From an uncultured Chlorobiaceae bacterium (lineage in GTDB: Bacteria > Bacteroidota > Chlorobiia > Chlorobiales > Chlorobiaceae), in the NCBI GenBank assembly GCA_903836465.1, contig CAILRB010000035.1:1-64000 (forward strand): 64,000 nt of DNA. The letters run 5' to 3'. Of this stretch, positions 49,423 to 58,777 are shown piece after piece. The notes below the pieces were generated by a model. It had not been told where the DNA came from. It did not search any database and saw only the letters and a list, made by a program, of their open reading frames with translations. Position numbers and translations under genes: made by a program. The first letter of the stretch is position 1. Each line of letters begins with the position of its first letter.

Positions 49423-50854
49423 GCTTTTTGTAAAATCCCCGGTCGATTTTCTGTGATCCCGGCAGTGTTGCCCACTCCTTTACCCGAGAGTAATGTGTCG
49501 GGCTTTTCAGTTTTCCAACCATTGAGCCCATGGCCTTGGTGATCGTGATCTCATCCGGTTTATTCTCTTCAACGGTTTTGATGAATGCCACAGGACGCTG
49601 GCCATACTCATCCTCATTCACTGGCACAACAAGCGCTTCAAGAACTCCATCAATCATCATCAGCGCAGTTTCAATCTCTTCGGGATGGATGTTTTCTCCC
49701 CCTGAAATAAACATGTTGTCTTTCCGGCCTGCCACGGTGACGGAGCCGTCATCGGTAACAGTTCCGATATCCGAGGTATGAAACCAGCCGCAGTTATCGG
49801 TTTGAGGCTCGATTTTTCCCTCCCGGAGGTAGCCCTGAAACAGGCAAGCTCCCTTTACAAGTAATTCTCCATCTTGTGAAACCTTCAGCTCGCGCCAGGG
49901 AAGCAGCCTGCCGCTGTTCTCCTGAATGCCCACTATCGGCGCAGGGGTGGTGGCAATCTGTGAACTCATCTCGGTTGAACCATAGCTCAGATAGAGCGGA
50001 ATATGCTGAAGGACAGCCTCCTCAATCAGCGATTTTGGTGCTGAACTGCCCCCAAGCAGCACCGCTTTCATCGCTTGCATCAGTGCAGTGCTCTTATTGT
50101 CGGCAAGCAGACGGTAAAGCTGTGTCGGGACAACGGAGAGATGGGTTAGCGGAAAGTTTTGCAAAGACTGCCCGAGAGATTCATCCGATTTTCCTAAAGC
50201 AAGGGAGCCGCCGGAGATAAGTGAGCGGAAGAGAAGCGAGTAACCCCCGATGTGGTAAAGCGGCAGCGAAAGAAGCCAGCAATCGCCAGCGCCAAAAGGA
50301 ATATTTTCATTGGAGCCGAGGGCGCTGTACCAGTGGTTGGCAAAACTGTGAACGGCAGCTTTTGCCTCTCCTGAGCTTGCGGAGGTGTGGATAATGGTGA
50401 CGGGCTGGTGCATCTCTTCCAGGTTCTCAGCCATATCAAACGGATTGTTGGCTGGCACTGTATTTGTCGTTGCATGAAGTGCCGTGCCAGGCAAATCGCT
50501 GTCAAGCAATTCAGCAATACTGATGCTGCCCTTTAGAGCTGTTGTGCCGGAGGTTACAATCAGGCTGGGCTGAAGCTTTTCAATCGTGTTGCCAAGCAAG
50601 TGTTCAGGAAAACGATAATTCAGCGGTGCAGCAATTATCCCTGCTTTCAGGAGTCCGAAGAGCAGCATGACCAGCTCGGGTGTGTTTGGTGAAATGGTGG
50701 CGACAATCTCGCCCGGGCTGATGCCTCTGCTGCTGAGGCGGCTGGCAATGCCTTCTGCGACTGCGTTGCATTCGTTGAACGACAACGTCCTGTCGGCTGT
50801 TTGCAGTGCGGGCGAGTTGCCGAAAAGTTGGGCTGCGCGGGTTACAATGTCCAT
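49397..50854 (-). CDS. menE: 2-succinylbenzoate-CoA ligase
   Basis: 485 residues of the acyl-adenylate family. The phosphate loop is IIHTSASSGEAKAAVHSF (less Gly/Thr-rich than usual). The adenine motif is PLYLSYGSTEMSSQIA, followed by GWFHTSDIG and GRKDNMFISGGENIHPEEIE. It activates o-succinylbenzoate for menaquinone synthesis. It is the last gene of menHBCE and overlaps menC by 13 bases. Confidence 0.9.
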   Translation of the reverse strand: MDIVTRAAQLFGNSPALQTADRTLSFNECNAVAEGIASRLSSRGISPGEIVATISPNTPELVMLLFGLLKAGIIAAPLNYRFPEHLLGNTIEKLQPSLIVTSGTTALKGSISIAELLDSDLPGTALHATTNTVPANNPFDMAENLEEMHQPVTIIHTSASSGEAKAAVHSFANHWYSALGSNENIPFGAGDCWLLSLPLYHIGGYSLLFRSLISGGSLALGKSDESLGQSLQNFPLTHLSVVPTQLYRLLADNKSTALMQAMKAVLLGGSSAPKSLIEEAVLQHIPLYLSYGSTEMSSQIATTPAPIVGIQENSGRLLPWRELKVSQDGELLVKGACLFQGYLREGKIEPQTDNCGWFHTSDIGTVTDDGSVTVAGRKDNMFISGGENIHPEEIETALMMIDGVLEALVVPVNEDEYGQRPVAFIKTVEENKPDEITITKAMGSMVGKLKSPTHYSRVKEWATLPGSQKIDRGFYKKLSLLPPDA

Positions 50855-51915
50855 AAGGAAGTGCGTCGAAGGCTTCTCTGCTTCACTTTCACCCCATCTC
50901 GATAGAGCTTATGCGGATCAAGCAGAGCATTCTCAGCTTCAAACGGGGTCTCAAGCAGGTCGTGTTGCAGGTAGCGGTACGTGTCGAGGCCACATGCGGC
51001 TGGTTTTGTGGCGGTTGAGGCAGCCAGCCAGGTGTAAAAGCTCAGGCTGATGCCGGTTTCAAAAGCGGAGCTGAACACTGCGAGCAGATTTTTTTCGCAG
51101 GCATATCGGGCGAATTGTTGTGCGACAAAGATTCCTCCAATCCGGTTTGGTTTCAGTATCAGCGCAGCAAGGGAGGCTGTCGGAATCTTGAAGAGCAATT
51201 CAGGTTTCTGCCAGAGTGTTTCGTCAAGTGCTGAGTGAAGCGCTGTTTTAGCATAAAACTTGCCAATACCTTCCGCATGTTGCAGCGGCTCTTCGATATA
51301 GGCAACACTTCCCGGAGGAATCTGTTTGGCAAACGAGATCGCCTCATCAAGGGAGAGCGATTGATTGGCGTCAAGCCGGAGTTCAACCGTATCGCCAAAG
51401 GTGCGGTGCAGCTCCATGATGCTGTTGATCGAGTTTGTCAGGGTATCGGCGCTGACTTTCAGCTTGAAGGTGCGGTATCCAAGAGCAAAATAGTTCTCCG
51501 CCCGCTGCATGATAAGCGCAGTGTCCCCAAAGAGCAGAGCGTTGACCGGTACCTGTTGAAAAGCCTCTTCTGTTTCAGAAAACGAAGGAAAAACTCCTGA
51601 TATTGCGGCATCAAGGTTGATCATCGCCATTTCCACTCCGGTGCGTACCGATGGGTAAAGCTCTTCCGGCAAACTATCGGGAGTCGTCAGGCCCCGTTTT
51701 GAAAGCAGATCCACAAGCTGCGCCTCTGCCAGTTCAAGGGTTTCATTATGAAGTCCCGGGAGCGGAGCTATTTCACCGTAGGCAATATGTTCTCCATCCG
51801 TACTTTTCAGTGCGATGATAATGCCCTCCCTTTGCACCAGTCGCTGCCGTTTTACGGTGACAGGCTCGGTGAAAGGGATGGTATATCGATAGAGAACTAC
51901 ATGCGAAGCGTTCAA
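50842..51915 (-). CDS. menC: o-succinylbenzoate synthase
   Basis: 357 residues of the enolase superfamily. [16 protein letters not shown], the Lys of the FKLKVSADT block (second K of the KxK) and [15 protein letters not shown] with YIEEPLQ carry the metal-binding carboxylates. It dehydrates SHCHC. Its start overlaps the menB stop by four bases (ATGA). Confidence 0.9.
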   Translation of the reverse strand: MNASHVVLYRYTIPFTEPVTVKRQRLVQREGIIIALKSTDGEHIAYGEIAPLPGLHNETLELAEAQLVDLLSKRGLTTPDSLPEELYPSVRTGVEMAMINLDAAISGVFPSFSETEEAFQQVPVNALLFGDTALIMQRAENYFALGYRTFKLKVSADTLTNSINSIMELHRTFGDTVELRLDANQSLSLDEAISFAKQIPPGSVAYIEEPLQHAEGIGKFYAKTALHSALDETLWQKPELLFKIPTASLAALILKPNRIGGIFVAQQFARYACEKNLLAVFSSAFETGISLSFYTWLAASTATKPAACGLDTYRYLQHDLLETPFEAENALLDPHKLYRDGVKVKQRSLRRTSLWTL

Positions 51916-52733
51916 GGTCTCTTTGGAAATTTGTTGAAATCGGGTTTTCTTTTTTCGACAAAGGCATTTCTTCCCTCCTGCCCTTCCTCACTCATATAAT
52001 AGAGCATTGTGGCATTTCCTGCAAGCTCCTGCAGGCCGGATTGTCCATCACAATCGGCATTGAGGGCTGATTTCAGGCAACGAATAGCAAGCGGAGAGTT
52101 GGCCAGGATTTCGCGGCACCATTGTACGGTCTCCTCTTCAAGGCGCTCAAGCGGCACAACAGTGTTCACCAGCCCCATGGCAAGCGCCTCGGCAGCATTG
52201 TACTGGCGGCAGAGAAACCATATTTCGCGAGCCTTTTTCTGGCCCACAAGACGTGCCATGTAGCTTGCGCCCCATCCTCCGTCAAACGAGCCAACCTTTG
52301 GGCCGGTCTGGCCGAAGATGGCGTTTTCCGCTGCAATGGTGAGGTCGCAAAGCATGTGCAGCACGTGGCCGCCGCCGATGGAGTAACCGGCAACCATGGC
52401 AATGACTGGTTTCGGACAGGTACGGATATCGCGCTGGAAGTCGAGAACATTCAAGCGGTTAACTCCTTTACCGTCAGCATAACCGGCGTTACCCCTGATT
52501 TTCTGGTCGCCTCCCGAGCAGAAGGCAAGATCGCCCTGACCGGTGAGAATGACAACACCAATTTTCTCGTCATTTCGTGCATCCGAAAGGGCGGCAATCA
52601 TCTCATCGACAGTCTGGGGACGGAATGCGTTCCTCACCTCCGGGCGGTTGATGGTGATCTTTGCAATACCTTCCGCTTTATGGTAGAGGATGTCCGTAAA
52701 ATCACCTGCATGTATCCAGTTCACTGTGCTCAT
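51912..52733 (-). CDS. menB: 1,4-dihydroxy-2-naphthoyl-CoA synthase
   Basis: 273 residues, crotonase fold. The MenB-specific blocks are [35 protein letters not shown] and [20 protein letters not shown]. It closes the second ring of the naphthoquinone. It overlaps menH by four bases. Confidence 0.95.
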   Translation of the reverse strand: MSTVNWIHAGDFTDILYHKAEGIAKITINRPEVRNAFRPQTVDEMIAALSDARNDEKIGVVILTGQGDLAFCSGGDQKIRGNAGYADGKGVNRLNVLDFQRDIRTCPKPVIAMVAGYSIGGGHVLHMLCDLTIAAENAIFGQTGPKVGSFDGGWGASYMARLVGQKKAREIWFLCRQYNAAEALAMGLVNTVVPLERLEEETVQWCREILANSPLAIRCLKSALNADCDGQSGLQELAGNATMLYYMSEEGQEGRNAFVEKRKPDFNKFPKRP

Positions 52734-53554
52734 TGGTTCTTCTTCTCTTGCTGGTTGAAAAAATGCTTCAAACGATCCAGAAATAGATCCCTGTTTTCAA
52801 GGTGCAGGGTATGGCCGCAATGCGGAAAAATTTCCAGGTCGGATAAAGGTGATAACTTAACCATTTGGTGGCCAATCTCAACGTAGCGCTCATCTTTTTC
52901 TCCCGTAAAAAAGCTCACCGGCACACTGTTGTTCTTTAATGCTTCCCAAAGTGACGGCTGTCGTCCTGTTCCCAAAAGCCTCAGCGCCAGAGCGAGGTTC
53001 TGAGGGTCATTGATTTTTCTTTCGCTCTCGACCTCTTTGAAGATCGGATGGCTTTTCAGTGTGGCGAAGAGAGGCTGCTCATACCATGCATCAATAAAAC
53101 TGTCAAAGCTCCTTTCAATTTTCCGTGCCACTTTTTCGTCATGCTCCTGCCTGTCGATTTGCTCTTTTTCTGTCTTGAGCCCCGGTGAAGCGGAGATAAT
53201 AACCGCCTTGCTGAAAAGTTCCGGGTGACGAAGCAGCAGCGCAAGCGCAATACGGCCACCCATCGAATAGCCCACCAGAGAGCAGGGAGGCGCGGCTGAT
53301 TGGCGAAGCAAATTGGCAAGCGCATCAACGGTCTGGATAAAAAAATCATCTGGAGGCTGTGTTTGCAGGAGGTTGGCGCTCCCGTGACCGGGAAGATCAA
53401 CCATCAGGCAGCAGTAGTCGTTCTGAAGCTCCCTCGTCACGGGAAGCCAGTCACTGCCTGAGCCGAGAAAGCCGTGCAGAAAGACGATGCGCGGCAGGGA
53501 TGGATTGCCGAGGGTGATGGTGTGGAGGGGGATGCCGTTTATGGTTGTTGGCAT
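52730..53554 (-). CDS. menH: SHCHC synthase, alpha/beta hydrolase
   Basis: 274 residues. [14 protein letters not shown], the nucleophile [11 protein letters not shown] and a C-terminal [10 protein letters not shown] histidine form the triad. Its place ahead of menB, menC and menE makes MenH certain. menF and menD, usually adjacent, are not upstream here; the 53555-53774 stretch is intergenic, AT-rich and probably holds the operon promoter. Confidence 0.88.
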   Translation of the reverse strand: MPTTINGIPLHTITLGNPSLPRIVFLHGFLGSGSDWLPVTRELQNDYCCLMVDLPGHGSANLLQTQPPDDFFIQTVDALANLLRQSAAPPCSLVGYSMGGRIALALLLRHPELFSKAVIISASPGLKTEKEQIDRQEHDEKVARKIERSFDSFIDAWYEQPLFATLKSHPIFKEVESERKINDPQNLALALRLLGTGRQPSLWEALKNNSVPVSFFTGEKDERYVEIGHQMVKLSPLSDLEIFPHCGHTLHLENRDLFLDRLKHFFNQQEKKNQ

Positions 53555-53774
53555 GGGGATAAGGTGGGGTGGTTTATATGGTGATGTTTCCTTTTGATAA
53601 TAACTTATTGTGAAATTTACTATTTTTTATTTGACGGCAGCTTGCGTTTAAAACAAAGGCAGCCTGTTTTGGCTGAAGCTGAGATTCATCAAGAGGGGCT
53701 TATTTGCTCATTGGGAACTGGCATCAAATGGTGAGCTTCCTTTTGTCATTGAACCTCTGAAATAGGAAACAGCT

Positions 53775-54017
53775 ATGTATTTATCTGTAATTGGGGTGAC
53801 TCTTTTGGGCGATCATACGTTGATGCTTGAGTTTGAAAACCGTGAAAAGAGAATTTTTGATATGAGGCCATATCTTGATACAGGAAAATTTTCTGAATTG
53901 CGGGATCCTTTGCTTTTTCGATCAGTAGCAGTAAAGTATGATTCAATAGAATGGCCGAACCGACTGGATCTTGATCCGGAGTTTTTGTATGAAAAAAGCA
54001 TCGCTGTCTCGGGGTAG
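53775..54017 (+). CDS. DUF2442 domain protein
   Basis: 80 residues. LLGDHTLMLEFENREKRIFD, followed by YLDTGKFSELRDPLLF and SIEWPNRLDLDPEFLYE, is the full DUF2442 pattern. DUF2442 genes usually follow DUF4160 genes and are treated as putative antitoxin components; no DUF4160 is here. A GGAAAC box precedes the start. Another DUF2442 gene lies on the opposite strand 79 bases away. Confidence 0.8.
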   Translation: MYLSVIGVTLLGDHTLMLEFENREKRIFDMRPYLDTGKFSELRDPLLFRSVAVKYDSIEWPNRLDLDPEFLYEKSIAVSG

Positions 54018-54028
54018 TTAACTGCTAT

Positions 54029-54098
54029 GGTAGCAAAGCTCTCCCTGAAAATCTGCTGCTTCATGAGTTGCTCGTTTCGTTCGGGAAGTCGTGCTGTT
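54029..54098 (+). pseudogene. Scrap of a ParE-type toxin gene
   Basis: Translation here gives SKALPENLLLHELLVSFGKS, close to the segment CRKALPENPLLRELLVSFGN in the intact ParE gene at 54856. About 70 bases are alike at DNA level (compare 55010-55080) and similarity stops at both ends. It is a decayed duplicate or recombination remnant, sandwiched between the two DUF2442 genes. Confidence 0.7.
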
Positions 54099-54387
54099 AT
54101 ACCTGTGAAAGAAGTCGCTCAGGAGTGATATCGCTTTGAGTTTGCAGGATTTTATCATAGAGCGTTTCAGGTGCAATGTCGGCACCATTTGGCCATGATA
54201 TGGTACCTCCTTCAATTGATGCTTTCCGGAAAAAGGCTATCTCCTTCAAAGGCTCAAAAACAGGGCCTGTTGAGAGATATTCGGAAAAATCAACATCGCC
54301 ACTGATGCCGTTATCAAAGATGATATGGTAAATATACCCCTCTTTGCAGGTGATACGCACAATGTCATTCATGTTCCACACAGGCAA
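54097..54387 (-). CDS. DUF2442 domain protein, second copy
   Basis: 96 residues. [20 protein letters not shown], then [17 protein letters not shown] and [16 protein letters not shown] mark DUF2442. It is only distantly similar to the copy at 53775 and is inverted relative to it. The C-terminus is a little longer ([13 protein letters not shown]). Confidence 0.78.
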   Translation of the reverse strand: MPVWNMNDIVRITCKEGYIYHIIFDNGISGDVDFSEYLSTGPVFEPLKEIAFFRKASIEGGTISWPNGADIAPETLYDKILQTQSDITPERLLSQV

Positions 54388-54589
54388 AAAATCGGGAGAT
54401 TTCAGGTATATTCTAACTATAATCGATAAAATCAGTTATGAATCATGGGCGAAGTATGTGACTACAGGAACTGGCTCCGCACAGGTAAAATAGCTATTAT
54501 CTGTGACATGAGAAGCGTTTGCAGATTTCCGGTCAGATAAGAGTATATTGTATTGCATTTGCAACGCTAACATGACTATCGCAGGACGT

Positions 54590-54859
54590 ATGAAAAGCGC
54601 ATCATTACCGTCACTCCGCGTCGAACCCGAGCTTCGCCAAGCGGCCGAACAGGCTCTGCAGCAGGGGGAAACCCTCTCTTCATTCATCGAGGCATCGCTT
54701 CGGGCGAACATCGAACGTCGGCTCAGTCAGAAGGAGTTCATTGCCCGAGGTCTTGCTTCGCAGGAGCGAGCCCGCAGGACCGGAGAGTATGAGGACGCTC
54801 AGGTAGTCTTGGACCAGCTTCAGAAGATGCTCCTCGAAGAAAAAAAGAAGAGGCCGTGA
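54590..54859 (+). CDS. Ribbon-helix-helix antitoxin (YlcI/YnfO-like)
   Basis: 89 residues from ATG 54590, chosen because GCAGGA precedes it; in-frame ATGs at 54548 and 54572 exist. ASLPSLRVEPELRQAAEQAL is the ribbon and first helix, LSSFIEASLRANIERR the second, and the acidic-basic tail (AQVVLDQLQKMLLEEKKK) should wrap the toxin. It overlaps the next gene by four bases (GTGA). Confidence 0.75.
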   Translation: MKSASLPSLRVEPELRQAAEQALQQGETLSSFIEASLRANIERRLSQKEFIARGLASQERARRTGEYEDAQVVLDQLQKMLLEEKKKRP

Positions 54860-55155
54860 AATTCACCGTCCGCTTTACCCCCGATGCTAAAGATGACCTT
54901 GTCCGGCTCTATACATTTCTTCTCGAACAAGATCTGAAGGCTGCGGAAGAGGCGCTTGATGCACTGTCAAAGGGGTTCGACTTTTTAAGGGAATTTCCTT
55001 TCAGTTGCCGCAAAGCCCTTCCTGAAAATCCGCTGCTTCGGGAACTGCTCGTTTCATTCGGAAACTCGGGTTATGTTGCCCTTTTCGAAATTGAGGATCA
55101 GGCTACAGTAACCATTCTCGCAATACGCCACCAGCGGGAGGATGACTATTATTGA
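54856..55155 (+). CDS. RelE/ParE-family toxin
   Basis: 99 residues with a GTG start overlapping the antitoxin stop. VRFTPDAKDDLVRLYTFLLE, then GFDFLREFPFSCRKAL and VTILAIRHQREDDYY are the ParE pattern, including the C-terminal arginine-rich strand. ParE proteins poison gyrase. A degraded copy of its middle part is at 54029-54098. Confidence 0.82.
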   Translation: MKFTVRFTPDAKDDLVRLYTFLLEQDLKAAEEALDALSKGFDFLREFPFSCRKALPENPLLRELLVSFGNSGYVALFEIEDQATVTILAIRHQREDDYY

Positions 55156-55288
55156 TTCCTGCAAGATAGGGGAATGATTTGAAAACGGTTCTTGCTGCGT
55201 GAGAAGTGACCGGGATTAATTTTATTTTATTGACAAGTGTAAGCAGTTTATAACGTCCCCATCAATGTGATGCCAAACGATACCCAAT

Positions 55289-58200
55289 ATGCCACGTGAT
55301 TTCAAGGGAGTTATGGTTTCGAGCACCTTCACCGACCTGGAGGAGCACCGTGCTGCGTTGATCAAAATTATTAATGCTGCTGGGTTTATGGCTGTGGTGA
55401 TGGAGCATGATTCAGCTAAATCTGACGTGGATGTGATTGACTCTTCGTTGGGGATGGTTGGAGATGCCGCAGTCTATATTGGTATCATCACAAAGAAGAT
55501 TGGCCAGATTCCGAAATGTTCCACACGTAATCCTGGTAATGTTTCAATCACTGAACTGGAATTCAACAAAGCGGTTAATCTCGGTCTGCCAATTCTGTTG
55601 TTCCTCATGGGAGATGGACATCCTGTTCTTGAATGCCAGATTGAAATTAAGGCTGGTAATCGCAAGAAACTGAACGCCTTCCGTGAGCGGGCAAAGAAGA
55701 TGGGGCCGGATTCGGAGGTTCATCGTGTTTATGCCGAGTTCAACAGCCTTGATGAGTTCAAGGAAAAGGCTGCGAAAGCACTTTCCGATCTGCGCCTTGA
55801 TTTTCAGAAAACCGATTCTACATATTCAGCAGGCAAGGAAACTCCTCAACCCGATGACACAAAGCATAAAGAGAACGTAGAGTGCTTCCAGACCATCCTT
55901 AAACAGGAGTTGGGTTACATTCGTATGCTTGGGCTTCCGGGTGTTGAGAGTATCAAGGTCAACCTGAACAACGACACCTTTGTGCCCTTGCGCCTCTCCG
56001 ACAGGCAGGAGAGAGGTGGCCTTGTTTCAAAAGAGAGCGACCAGCAAGGGAGTGACCATATTCTCTATCCCGACGAGATCATGAAGCAGGCTTTCCATGA
56101 CCGGAGAGGTCGCCGGATGTTGCTTGTTATCGGCGACCCTGGCGCTGGCAAAACAACGCTGCTCAAGTATTATGCCCTTTGTGCGCTTGAGGATTACATG
56201 AAGCTTGGATTCAGCGCTCCAGTCAATGTCTTCTACCTGCCATTGCGCGATCTTGTTCGCGACAAGGAGGGGCGTTGCACTGAAAATCTGCCAGCAGCCC
56301 TTGCCGGATGGTCAGCAAAGCATCATCAAACCATTGATGCAAAGGTTTTCAATGACTGGCTGAACAATGACATTTCACTGGTGCTGCTTGATGGCCTTGA
56401 TGAAATCAGCAATATCGAAGAGCGAAAAGAGGTGTGCCACTGGATCGACCATGCCTTCAGCGGCTTCAGCAAGGCATATATTGTGGTGACATCCCGGGCG
56501 ACAGGGTATCGCAAAGATGAAGGTATTGAGCTTGAGTCGGAGTACGAACGAGCCGATGTGCAGGACTTTACAGCGGAGCAGCAGGAGCGATTTTTGCGAA
56601 ACTGGTTCAGGGCAGCATTTCTGAAAGAGCCTTGTGAGAAGGGCGTTAACGAGGAGAGTTGGCAGGAAAGGCAAAAAGCAGAAGCCGAAAAACGCACCAC
56701 TACCATTGTTGCGCACCTCAAGGTCGAGAAAAACAAGGGGCTTCGTCAACTGGCTGCCATACCCATGATTCTGCAGATCATGGCTATTTTGTGGAAGGAC
56801 AGGGACTATATGCCTGAAAGCCGCGTGAAACTTTACGAAGCTGCACTCGATTATCTGCTTGAATTTCGCGACAAACGCCGGGATATCAAACCCCTGCTCT
56901 CTGCAATGTGCGCCCGGCGAGTACTTGCTCCGGTCTCACTCTGGATGCAGGAAAGTCTCAAAAAAGATGAAGCGACCAGAGCCGACATCCACACTGAAAT
57001 GCAGAAATTACTCGATACGCTTGATACTCCCCCAACGGCAGAAGCGTTTTGCGATTATCTGGTCAAACGAGCAGGTTTGCTTGTCGAGACCGGTGGCAAA
57101 GAGTATCTCTTCCGCCATAAATCATTCCGTGAATATCTTGCAGGAGTTCAGCTCAAGGATGATCGACCCTATGAGCATCTTAACCAGCTTGTTGCACATT
57201 TCGGGGAAGATTGGTGGGAAGAACCACTTCGCTTTTTTATTGCACTGGTTGATGCCAACGTGTTTGACCTCTTTATGCAAAAGCTCTTTGATGCATCACA
57301 GAGTGAGGAGATGACACCAAAGCAGCAATTGTTGCTGCAAACAATTATCGAAGAGGCTCCGCAGAAAAAGGTTGATGCCCTGTGCGACAAGCTGCTTGAA
57401 CCGGCGACAACAGCCAGTCGGCAGCGGGTGATTCTCGACTGCCTCAAAGCCATCAATAAACCGGCCTCTCTTGACGCGTTGCTGGAGTTCCGGGAGAAAA
57501 AACTTGCCGGAGAGAACAGGGACGTTATCAACCGCACTGAGGAGGTGATTCTGGCGCTTGGAGGTCAGCCACTTGCGTCAAAAGCTGACAAAAGTGAGAG
57601 CGGAAAACCGGCATCGTTCCGTAATCCCAACGAACAGAATGCGGAGTACATCCTGATTCCGGGTGGAAACTACTGGTATTCAGTGACAGACAAAATTGTT
57701 GATGTGCCGGATGCTTACTTTGCCAAGTATCCGGTAACCAACAAACTTTACCGCTTCTTCATTGCATGGTTGCAGGCAAAAGAGTCACCAGTTTTGTATT
57801 CAGCATTCACCTCTGAACTGGATGCTATCGCAAATGATAACAAGTGGGGAAATAAGTTTGGCGGCTATTACAATCAAGATAAAAGTGATCTTGCCGGACT
57901 TTTTCGTTCACGGTTGGGTGAGGATCGCAAATACGATGGAGAAGATCAGCCTGTGGTTGGGGTCACCTGGTATGCTGCCAAAGCCTATTGTCTCTGGCTT
58001 TCGTTGCTTGAAGGTGATAAAACACGTTACCGTCTTCCTGATGAAAAGGAGTGGGAGTGGGCAGCAGGTGGAAAGCAAGGAACAACGGGGCAGAAAGTAC
58101 GTCCTTATCCGTGGTCGGAAGGGAAGGGCAAGCCCAACTCAACACTTGCGAACTATAATAACAACATAGGCACAACGACACCGGTTGGGAACTATCCTGA

Positions 58201-58417
58201 AGGTGCTACCCCGGAAGGGCTGTATGATATGGCGGGTAACGTTTGGGAGTGGATGGAGAATGAACATGAACAATATCCTGCATCCCGTGCATGGCGCGGG
58301 GGCTCTTGGCACATTGATGCTCTGCGCTGCTCCTCCCGGGGCGGCAGCTTTCCGGACCTCTGGGGCGGCAGCGATGTTGGTTTTCGAGTGATTCGTTCCA
58401 GTCTCTTTTCTTCCTGA
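55289..58417 (+). CDS. DUF4062-NACHT-FGE protein, NLR-like defence candidate
   Basis: 1042 residues in three parts. Residues 1-115 are DUF4062 (GVMVSSTFTDLEEHRAALIK, VYIGIITKKIG, SITELEFNKAV), an N-terminal effector or adaptor seen in bacterial NTPases. Residues about 275-640 are a NACHT NTPase with Walker A GDPGAGKTTLLKYY near 282 and Walker B LVLLDGLDE near 363. A helical region with a broad sensor-like pattern follows. Residues about 780-1042 are a formylglycine-generating-enzyme fold (YPVTNKLYRFFIAW, YRLPDEKEWEWAAGG, LYDMAGNVWEWMENE). NACHT proteins with C-terminal sensors are the bacterial relatives of NLR immunity. It is a single gene with a 130-base upstream region. Confidence 0.85.
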   Translation: MPRDFKGVMVSSTFTDLEEHRAALIKIINAAGFMAVVMEHDSAKSDVDVIDSSLGMVGDAAVYIGIITKKIGQIPKCSTRNPGNVSITELEFNKAVNLGLPILLFLMGDGHPVLECQIEIKAGNRKKLNAFRERAKKMGPDSEVHRVYAEFNSLDEFKEKAAKALSDLRLDFQKTDSTYSAGKETPQPDDTKHKENVECFQTILKQELGYIRMLGLPGVESIKVNLNNDTFVPLRLSDRQERGGLVSKESDQQGSDHILYPDEIMKQAFHDRRGRRMLLVIGDPGAGKTTLLKYYALCALEDYMKLGFSAPVNVFYLPLRDLVRDKEGRCTENLPAALAGWSAKHHQTIDAKVFNDWLNNDISLVLLDGLDEISNIEERKEVCHWIDHAFSGFSKAYIVVTSRATGYRKDEGIELESEYERADVQDFTAEQQERFLRNWFRAAFLKEPCEKGVNEESWQERQKAEAEKRTTTIVAHLKVEKNKGLRQLAAIPMILQIMAILWKDRDYMPESRVKLYEAALDYLLEFRDKRRDIKPLLSAMCARRVLAPVSLWMQESLKKDEATRADIHTEMQKLLDTLDTPPTAEAFCDYLVKRAGLLVETGGKEYLFRHKSFREYLAGVQLKDDRPYEHLNQLVAHFGEDWWEEPLRFFIALVDANVFDLFMQKLFDASQSEEMTPKQQLLLQTIIEEAPQKKVDALCDKLLEPATTASRQRVILDCLKAINKPASLDALLEFREKKLAGENRDVINRTEEVILALGGQPLASKADKSESGKPASFRNPNEQNAEYILIPGGNYWYSVTDKIVDVPDAYFAKYPVTNKLYRFFIAWLQAKESPVLYSAFTSELDAIANDNKWGNKFGGYYNQDKSDLAGLFRSRLGEDRKYDGEDQPVVGVTWYAAKAYCLWLSLLEGDKTRYRLPDEKEWEWAAGGKQGTTGQKVRPYPWSEGKGKPNSTLANYNNNIGTTTPVGNYPEGATPEGLYDMAGNVWEWMENEHEQYPASRAWRGGSWHIDALRCSSRGGSFPDLWGGSDVGFRVIRSSLFSS
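58288..58414 (+). other. Candidate DGR-type variable end of the FGE domain
   Basis: The protein ends with RAWRGGSWHIDALRCSSRGG, then SFPDLWGGSDVGFRV. This is the C-type-lectin/FGE end that diversity-generating retroelements mutate (the WRGGSW...GFR frame). Codons between (CAC, ATT, GAT, CTC, GGC, AGC, GAT, GTT) could come from A-rich template codons. No template repeat, reverse transcriptase or Avd gene is in the window, and ordinary FGE proteins have a similar end. Confidence 0.3.
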
Positions 58418-58777
58418 AAATCTGGCAATCTGATATCTGGAACTCTGAAAAAAAGACCTTCGGAAAAAGACAAGCGTACAGGGTGGGATGGAAATTTTTT
58501 TTGTATTTCGTAGGGGAATCGAAAGGCTCCTGTCTGGCAGTTTACGGTTCAGCCATATCAAATTGCTCTTGCTGGCATGGAAGATGGCTATTTTGATCCT
58601 GTCGAAACCGCAGAAAGGAGATATTGCCACCGATTGTTATGACTTGATATTGTTGGGGATAATGGTGTGAACAAAAAAAGGATCTGGTGCTGTTCCCGAA
58701 ATGGAAAACTCGATTACCGGATTTTTTGTGTTAAAGCCAAGTGTGAAAATGGCTGAAAAATTGAAGGAGATCATCCG

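Noticed and set aside
54440-54490. Short sequence (AACTGGCTCC type) also near 815 and similar to 42765
   Set aside because: The shared stretch is about ten bases, lacks flanking repeats and is compatible with chance.
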